Part shown: piece by piece, positions 35,072-64,000 of the stretch | Layout: every line of letters starts with the position of its first letter | Numbering within the stretch: the first letter of the stretch is position 1 | Assembly (NCBI RefSeq): GCF_037975245.1 | Contig: NC_092570.1 | Location: 13,216,501 to 13,280,500 of the forward strand | Source: Apostichopus japonicus | Taxonomy: Eukaryota > Echinodermata > Holothuroidea > Aspidochirotida > Stichopodidae | Length of the DNA: 64,000 bases | Direction: 5' to 3' | Translations under genes and position numbers: made by a program | The notes under the pieces: model-generated | What the model was told of the DNA's origin: nothing | Seen by the model: the letters and a program-made list of their open reading frames with translations, nothing else | Database searches by the model: none

Positions 35072-35765
35072 GATTAGACTGATGCAGCCTTATATTTTTT
35101 TTCTTCATTTATATATATATATATTTAGATATATATATATATAAATAACCCGATGTTAGTTCATGTGGATTGTTTATGTTCACTTTCGCCGTCATTGCAT
35201 TATCTCTTTGTAATATCCACAACAAGACCCCTATTCGCTGGATGCGTTTCTTCCCTACCATGATCCCTAGCCGACAGTGTGAATGATATTCACACGGTTT
35301 GTATCACATGCCTCTTGTTTTTTGTATTAAATCAAATAACCCACTGAAAAAGTATGGTGGATGCTGATTGAATTTAATGAAAAAGTTCATCACTTTGAGG
35401 CAACTCTGACCACATTTCGAGTGTTTTGTACAACGAGGGATGACATTAGTTTATTAGGATGTGCGTGTTTAAATAGCATAGGTCTTTATTCGGATCTGGA
35501 TTAGCAATATGTTAGTGTTAAGAATAACAATGTATATTATAACTCAATTTACATTTTAACGTAGGATAACATGTCGCACAATAGAGGGCGTGGACACGTT
35601 TTTTACTAACAGGAATAAATTCGGGATACCAATAATTTCAACCACGGTGAGATCCGAAGTTATTTTATTCGTCGTAATATTTTCAACTGTCATTTATGTT
35701 AACATCTAATTTTAGCGAAACAAAATGCAACTATAATAACAGTCTAGTCAAATAAAATTAACAGT

Positions 35766-36185
35766 TATTGGCAAACTCCAAACACCAAATCTCAATTACT
35801 ACGGAGCACTGCAACAGTTTAATGTTGTGTGTTCTCAGACGTTTAAGAATGTAAACATATCGTCCCGGAAGTGAGCTGAGTTCCGCGACTGACGTCACGC
35901 CGCATTACCGTAAATACAACAATTTAAGAAAGTTTTTATTACCATCGAATTTTTGATCGTTTATTCCTCGAGGATGCAAGCTTCGTTTGACACAAATTGG
36001 GTATCATTTTCAACGCTTATTCTCCACTTCTTCCGCATTGGGCAAGTGTTTTATTACCACCAACCCGGAATATCAATACTCTAACTTTTACTTCGTGATG
36101 TTGTGCCGTTATGGTGAGAGGTAGGCCCAAAGAAAGCAAAAATAAGCCAAGGTAACTACAACATTTAGGGAGAGGAGTCCAAAGA
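35766..36185. other. unassigned sequence between the array and the LINE
   Basis: About 420 bp without homology to the units. No exon, RNA gene or repeat recognised. Confidence 0.35.
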
Positions 36186-36189
36186 AGTA

Positions 36190-39100
36190 TCTTTTCACAT
36201 GGTTTTCAAATATTATTGATGGCCTTAGTTGTAGGTTTGATTTTTTCTGGTGTCGGCCAACTTGCTAGCTTTTTGTAACGACTGTTATACTTTATCGACC
36301 ATTCAGTCTGATCATAATGCGGTAATTTTTAAGATGCGTGCTTCAACTTTTAAGAGAGGCGGAGGTTTTTGGGAATTAAACACTTCCCTATTGAAAGAAG
36401 CAGATTTCGTAGAAGGAATTCGTAAGTTAGTTGCTAGTGCCTTGGCAGAATGGGATTTAGATGCAACTAATCCACAAAATTTTGGGGAATATTTAAAATT
36501 CCTCATTCGTTCCTGGTCCATGAAATATTCTAAAAAAAAGTCTCGTCTTGTGAGGGAGAAGGACAAAACGCTGCAAAAAGTTATTGTTTCATTAGAAACT
36601 GACAACAATTTTTACTCCACTCCGTCCCTTAAACTACGAATTTCAAACGCTAAGCGCAGCCTTGACGACATTTACGAGAGCAAAATTGATGGTATTATTA
36701 TTCGCTTTAGAGCAAGATGGGTTGAACAAGTTGAACGGAATACACAATACTTCCTAAATCTAGAGAGCGAAACAGTGAGCGCAAGTCAATTAAAATTCTA
36801 GTTGATGACAATGGGACTGAGTTTACCGATCTCCACGCAATTCTAAACGTTGAGCGAATTTTTTACGAAAATTTATACGCTACTTGTATTGATGCTTGCT
36901 TGGATAATACTTTTACTGAGTCACTTTATATTCCGGGTTTGAACGACGATTCAAGAAATAATTATGAAGGTGCCTTAACTGAAGGGGAATGTTGGAATGC
37001 ACTTAAGAGTATGGCTTCTTGTAAGGTACCTGGCAGCGATGGTCTGCCAGCTGAATTTTACAGATTTTTTTGGCCAGAAATTAAGTCTTTCGTTGTTATG
37101 TCGCTAAACTCGGGATATTTGATAAGTAAACTTTCTTCGGAGCAAGGCAGAGCTGTTATTACTTTACTTCCTAAAGATGGTAAAGACATTAAGAAAATTA
37201 GTAATTGGAGGCCAATCTCACTTTTAAATGTAGACTACAAAATTGCTTCTTCTTGTATTTCTGCAAGACTCCAAGAGGTCTTGCCGCATGTTATCCATCA
37301 TGATCAAACCGGTTTTCTTAAAAACCGATATATAGGAGAATATATTCGACTGATCCTAGATGTTATACAGTATGCACAGGATAAAAATGTGCCAGGTAAC
37401 ATTCTCTTCGTTGACTTTGAAAAAGCCTTCGACAGTGTTAATTGGAATTTTTTGTACCTTACACTTCAACTTTTCAATTTTTGGGATAGCATTATTCGTT
37501 GGGTTAAGACCTTTTATGCAAATTGTACGGCTTGCGTTTTGATTTACGGGGTTTCCTCTGGCTTTTTTCCCTGTTAAAAGGGGGATGCGCCGAGGGTGCC
37601 CCTTAAGCCCATACCTTTTTGTGTTGTGTGCAGAAATTTTGGCTTTGAAATTACGAGCTGACCGTATTTATGTCGGTTTTCCAGTAGGTAATGTTAACAT
37701 TAAAGTGTCTATGTATGCTGATGACACATTTTTTTCTGCACAATAACGATCGTTCTTTACAGAAAGTTGTTGAAATACTAACAGAGTTAAAACAAGCTTC
37801 TGGTCTGAAGATCAACTTCGAAAAGTCTAACATTCTTCCTATCGGCGATAATAATGAAAATGTTCACGGTCAGAGTGCTTATAATATTCCCTTTACAGAT
37901 GGTCCTATTAAGGTTTTTGGTAAATCACTTATGAATAATAGAAGTGACCCTTTTCCCTTAAATTATTGGCCAAAACTTTCACGTTTGAAAAGTGTCCTAA
38001 ATATGTGGTCTCCTCGTGATCGACTCCCTAGGTAAAATTGTTATCATAAAGAGTTTTGTTTTGTCACAACTTGTTTACCCCTTCTCTGTTCTGCCTAACC
38101 CTCCATTTTTAAAGGAACTAAATAGTTTACTGTTAAACTTTATTTGGAGAGGAAACGGCGACAATATAAAGAGGAAAATTTTAATGCAGCCACAGGAAGA
38201 AGGCGGCTTAAATATGATTAACGTGCATGATTTTATGAAAAGTATGAAAATCGCTTGGATTAAAAGATATACAGATCATACCTTTGGCCATTGGAAAGTC
38301 CTTTTCGACTATTTTTTGAAATACGTTGGTAAGGATTTTCTTTTTAGCTGTAATTTCAAAGGAAATGTTATTTTCAAGAAGGTTAAACACAAGTTTATTC
38401 GCAACTCCTGTTGTGCTTGGAGCGATCTCACCTTTGAAACCCCGGTGGCGAATTACGGTGATCAGATTATCTGGAACAACAGTTTTATCAAGATTAATAA
38501 TGAAGTAGTTTGGTACAGGAAGTGTTTTAATTCAAATGTGCTTTATGTCCGGGATTTGTATGACATGTCTGGCAGGCCTCTGTCGTATACTGTTTTTATT
38601 GCTAAATTTAATTGTTCAAGCTTCCCCTTCACAAAGCTGAATGGGATTATACATTCTATCCCACGTACGTGGATACCATCCATATATTCATTACAGCTGC
38701 CGAAGCAACCATGTAGGCAGCAGGTTATGTTAGCGCAATTATATGGTACTACTAAGATTTGTCGATATGCTTATAATAAATTTAACAGCCGTTGTATTGA
38801 GCAAACCACGTGGTTGTTTAAAATGGGGCAATGATTTTAAAGGCACCACTTTAAACTGGGGTGAGATTTTGTTTCTTGTAGCAAGATTAGAGATACTAAA
38901 TTAAGAAGCTTTCAGTACAAGTTTATCCATCCCATCATTGCTACAAATAGTTTTCTTAGTAAACTTAACATTATTGACGACCCAAGTTGCACTTTTTGTG
39001 GCGAGTCTACTGAAACATTAGACCAGCTTAGCGCTGTAGCGCAGTTGGAGATATTTGGAACAAAATATATCTTGAAATCTTTAATTCAAAAGTTGTAGTT

Positions 39101-39434
39101 GAGTACGAACACGTGTGTTTTGGTTATGATTATGAAAACAAAATGAAATGGTATAGCATGACAATTTTTTATGCCAAATATTATATTTACCTTTGCAGAA
39201 TTAACAAAAGCGTTCCAAGTTATGATATTTTCAAGCATAAGCTTTCATTTTTCTTGAGTGTTGAAATGTATTTACTTATCAATAACAAAAAGCGCAAAGA
39301 AATTAAACTGATAAGAGATTCTTTGCATTATTGATAAAGGAAATGTCCTTTCTGGTGTCATGAAACGAACTTTTCTTTCTTGTTAATTTAATGTGTTGTG
39401 TAGAAGAGATAATGCAAATAAAAATGGGAAAAAT
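36190..39434 (+). pseudogene. 5'-truncated L1/Tx1-like LINE, frameshifted
   Basis: Reading through several frames gives the end of an AP-endonuclease domain (36250 onward: QSDHNAV motif, then GGGFWELN), then the linker with YFLNLE. Next come reverse transcriptase blocks in 36900-37577 (VPGSDGLPAEFY, NWRPISLLN, QTGFLKNRYIGE, FVDFEKAFDSVNW) and the catalytic YADD at about 37713-37724. The C-terminal part (38016-39330) includes a CTFCGESTETLDQL zinc-binding-type motif. Frame changes fall at about 36800, 37577, 38030 and 38830, so no functional protein can be made. The 5' end is cut inside the endonuclease. The order EN-RT-zinc motif without RNase H fits the L1/Tx1 group. Confidence 0.85.
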
Positions 39435-39503
39435 TATTATTATTATTATTATTATTATTGTTATTGTTATTGTTATTGTTGTTATTGTTATTTTTAATTG
39501 GTT

Positions 39504-39562
<59 letters not shown>

Positions 39563-39609
39563 TTTAATTGGTTGTATTATTATTATTATTTTTTTTTTTT
39601 TAATTGGTT

Positions 39610-39664
<55 letters not shown>

Positions 39665-39700
39665 AAGTAGTAGTAGTAGTATCTTTATAATTATTAAGAT
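39434..39700. repeat. (ATT)n tail of the LINE
   Basis: ATT/GTT trinucleotide tract broken three times by a TTTTTAATTGGTTGT block, ending in (TAG)n. It begins directly at the LINE 3' end after AAATAAAAATGGG. Confidence 0.9.
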
Positions 39701-39750
39701 GAAGTCTAATTAAGATAAACTATTAGGTCAGGTAAACACATTTCACAGCT

Positions 39751-39760
39751 CATATAAGAA
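39751..39760 (+). promoter_or_regulatory. possible TATA element of the Reeler-HYR gene
   Basis: CATATAAGAA lies about 285 bp before the signal-peptide ATG. It has no paralogue to confirm it, and the 5' UTR may contain another exon. Confidence 0.25.
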
Positions 39761-40035
39761 ATCAATCTTCAAATATTGATTTACTTTTTAACAGAGACCG
39801 ACGACGAATTCCGCTAACTGAAATAAAACCAAACTTACTTCCTTCTACAGCTAAGTAATCACAAAGGTGTCTTAATCACTCATGTGTAAGGTGTAAGGTC
39901 AACTATGGAACCAACATTGAAACTTAAAAATTGCCTGTATGTGTCAGTACACGCCACATTTGGCACCAAAGGTGATCAAGGATAGGGTGTGTTTTAGGGT
40001 TACCCTGTGGAGTGATTTCGCAGACAGGACACACA

Positions 40036-61950
<21,915 letters not shown>

Positions 61951-64000
61951 GTAAGAATGTAAACAAGACATGCATGACATCTGATATAATTGAAATTCAT
62001 TTTGTCTTCTTTTGTGTCCTGGAGAGTCTAATGAAGTAGTTGCGCACGGTGTAACTTATGGAGTTATATCGATACATTCCATTCTTCTTATAGTTTTATC
62101 CAGATCTCTGTGTGGAAACAAGCACTCTTTGTGTAAAAGTAAGTGGGACTGACGTTTCGATCCTAGCAGGATGTGTACACAAGAGTGATAATCGTTCAGC
62201 AGTATGAACTTTTGCTGAAAACACGACCATGCATTTCAAATTAATACCATTTAGTCAAAGGAATTATACATAAGGATCATTGGTCACATGATTAAACACT
62301 ATGAAACTTTGGGGTTATATCTATTATAAATTTCATTTGTTCTTATATATTGTTTATACAGAACTCTACGGAAGCAAAATCTTTTAATTAATACTAGAGT
62401 ACTAATTTAGGCTGTATGCATACATTTTCCCCACTACTCTTGCTTCGTTGTAGCCTTGACCACACTGCCAGAATATTTACGATTTCCTACATGACGACAG
62501 TCTGGTTGAGTTGGGTAGTGATCAGTCGGGCAGTGCGTGATGGTCTTAAGTTAAGATGTCTTGATCATTTAGTACCACAATCATCAAAGATTAAATTAAT
62601 AACCTTATCTAATGGTTTGCATAAGCAAAACAATATTTAGACTTTTCCACTAATTGTTTGATATTTTTGACTGTTTTGTATTAGACATTCAGCTTGGGAG
62701 GGATCACTTGAACACATGGAATTATAAAAGCTATTATTAACTGATGTATCATGAAGAATTGATACTGAAATATATTAACGATGTAATCAAATTGACTTCA
62801 GTTTCATTCAAAATAAGAAAATTAAGAAACTCCCCCATCCCCTCCCCCACCTCAGAAAAAAAAGACTGATAAAAACAGAAGAAAAAATTTATGTAAGATG
62901 GAAAGTCTCTCAGACGGGCAGTTTTAAGAGAAAAGTTATGCATTCTTTTCTTAAACATGATTAAAAAAGTTATTAAAAAAAGGTGTATTGTTTAATCAGT
63001 TGCACTTATCTTAATTTCAATAATATTTGGTTGGTTTAAAAGCAATTAACTCTGATGGGTATTCACTATAGTATTGGGTACACAACTATATAGTTTTATG
63101 ATCAAAGTAATTTAAAGTCAACAGAGGTCAAGGTATGAAAACCTAAGGATTCACTCTAACATTTCATGCTTGGTATGCAGATCCACCAATATGACATACA
63201 AGAACCTAGCATGCAGGTTACATTAAATGTTCTCATTATAAATTTGACAAAGAATCACTAAATCTGTTGATATTTTGGTTTCTGATTCTTTTTTGATTGG
63301 GAATATAGCAGTAACTACGTCAAGCAATATTCATTGTAAAATGGAAAAAAGGCAAGATGGATGACTCCTTCATACGAACACTTTGTGTGTTATCTTATGG
63401 TGTAATGTGCGTAGAAGCATGTAATCTGTTTTAGCTGGAGTCACGCTAATAATGTCCCATTTCCTCTTACTGACTATTTGAGAGAGGATACGATTTAAAG
63501 ATCATGAACTTCTGTTTGTATGTGAAGCTAAAGTTGCATAAATTTAAATGCTAATTGAGCCACAGAATTAACCGTGTACAAGCTGCAAGGAGTGCCCCAT
63601 TGTACAACATTTGTCCCGCAGGGCAATTAAAGTGCATGAGAGTCATTTAACCGTTAAAAAACAAAGCAACTCAGTATCCTATACCACTATGTGGCAATAC
63701 ACACGTGAGGATATGTCCTTAAGCTTTTACTCTGGAAGGATTGCTCTTTGCAAATTAGGTTGGCATCATATTGACATCACAATATTGGGTGGCTAAGATG
63801 GGTGTTACAACATGATAATTCATGGGATAATCAATTGAAATCGATATGGGTAAGCAAATGGTACCTCCTGGTGGATGATATTAGGTAGAAGTTTAGTCTT
63901 GATATCATCATAGTTCAAAGAAAAGAGAACAATTTTAGTGCTAGTAATGTTTCTAAACTAATTCAGTTTTCTAGACATTCACGTTTATTATATGCCTCCT
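61951..64000 (+). other. probable intron, continuing past the window
   Basis: No further HYR-like frame or phase-1 exon seen. It contains the inverted Penelope-like motif near 62145. The rest is AT-rich with nothing recognised. Confidence 0.4.
62145..62185 (-). mobile_element. Penelope-like tail motif
   Basis: GACGTTTCGATCCTAGCAGG is the reverse complement of the hairpin-GAAACGTC motif at 5308-5327. The similarity extends a little on the GAAACGTC side (ACTTA, TTTTACACAA). Confidence 0.35.

Larger units (their letters stand above)
29149..35765. repeat. tandem unit 4 of the peptide-gene array (interrupted)
   Basis: Collinear with units 2-3 to about 33640. Then unrelated mobile DNA fills 33645-35500, and homology resumes at about 35510-35765 with the block found at 16190 and 26815. 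The array ends there. Confidence 0.7.

Overview
This is a eukaryotic, AT-rich, repeat-dense genomic window with no bacterial-style operons. Exons are short, splice signals are canonical (GTAAGT donors, pyrimidine tract plus AG acceptors), and (TA)n tracts, tRNA-like SINEs, foldback elements, a hAT-type element and two decayed L1/Tx1-type LINEs are abundant. HYR-domain exons, a Reeler domain and the repeat profile point to an invertebrate deuterostome. I favour an echinoderm, possibly a sea cucumber. That assignment is inference, not shown by the sequence.

Region A (about 3.3-35.8 kb) is a tandem array of four paralogous units. Each holds one small gene for a secreted peptide precursor, on the + strand, with start codons at 3775, 11175, 21904 and 29775. 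Copies 2-4 share a TATA box about 195 bp before the ATG, one coding exon (signal peptide, variable basic/Cys middle, QRREENAE tail), a GTAAGT donor, an intron of about 1.3 kb, and a conserved exon 2 that brings a stop at its second codon and is mostly 3' UTR. Copy 1 has lost the TATA box, one cysteine and the tail reading frame. Between the genes, the units carry shared non-coding blocks (G-rich tract, (CCX)n tract, (TA)n, paired SINEs, AGGTCA-rich repeats). Unit-specific insertions are datable by comparing paralogues: a 1.87-kb foldback with 6-bp target duplication in unit 1, a SINE inside a 166-bp-arm hairpin in unit 1, a 1.08-kb inverted-repeat transposon in unit 2, and a hAT-type element in unit 4.

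Region B (36.2-39.7 kb) is a 5'-truncated, frameshifted L1/Tx1-like LINE with a long (ATT)n tail.

Region C (40.0 kb to the window end) is one large + strand gene. Eight exons join in perfect phase to encode a signal peptide, a Reeler domain (exons 1-3), a short linker exon and at least four HYR domains (exons at 57082, 60514, 61127, 61729). The last three are recent tandem exon duplicates. No stop or terminal exon is visible, so the gene probably continues past the window. Its 13.6-kb second intron holds a perfect 75-bp inverted repeat with a hammerhead-like loop, a 3-kb TA-flanked inverted-repeat element, a minisatellite built from thirteen GCCAACTAGTTGGC-type palindromes, a second LINE ending in about 615 bp of (GAT)n, an AGGTCA-type repeat, and a ladder of decoy splice acceptors before exon 3.

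The strongest candidate for something undescribed is the tandem secreted-peptide family in region A, followed by the Reeler-HYR gene.
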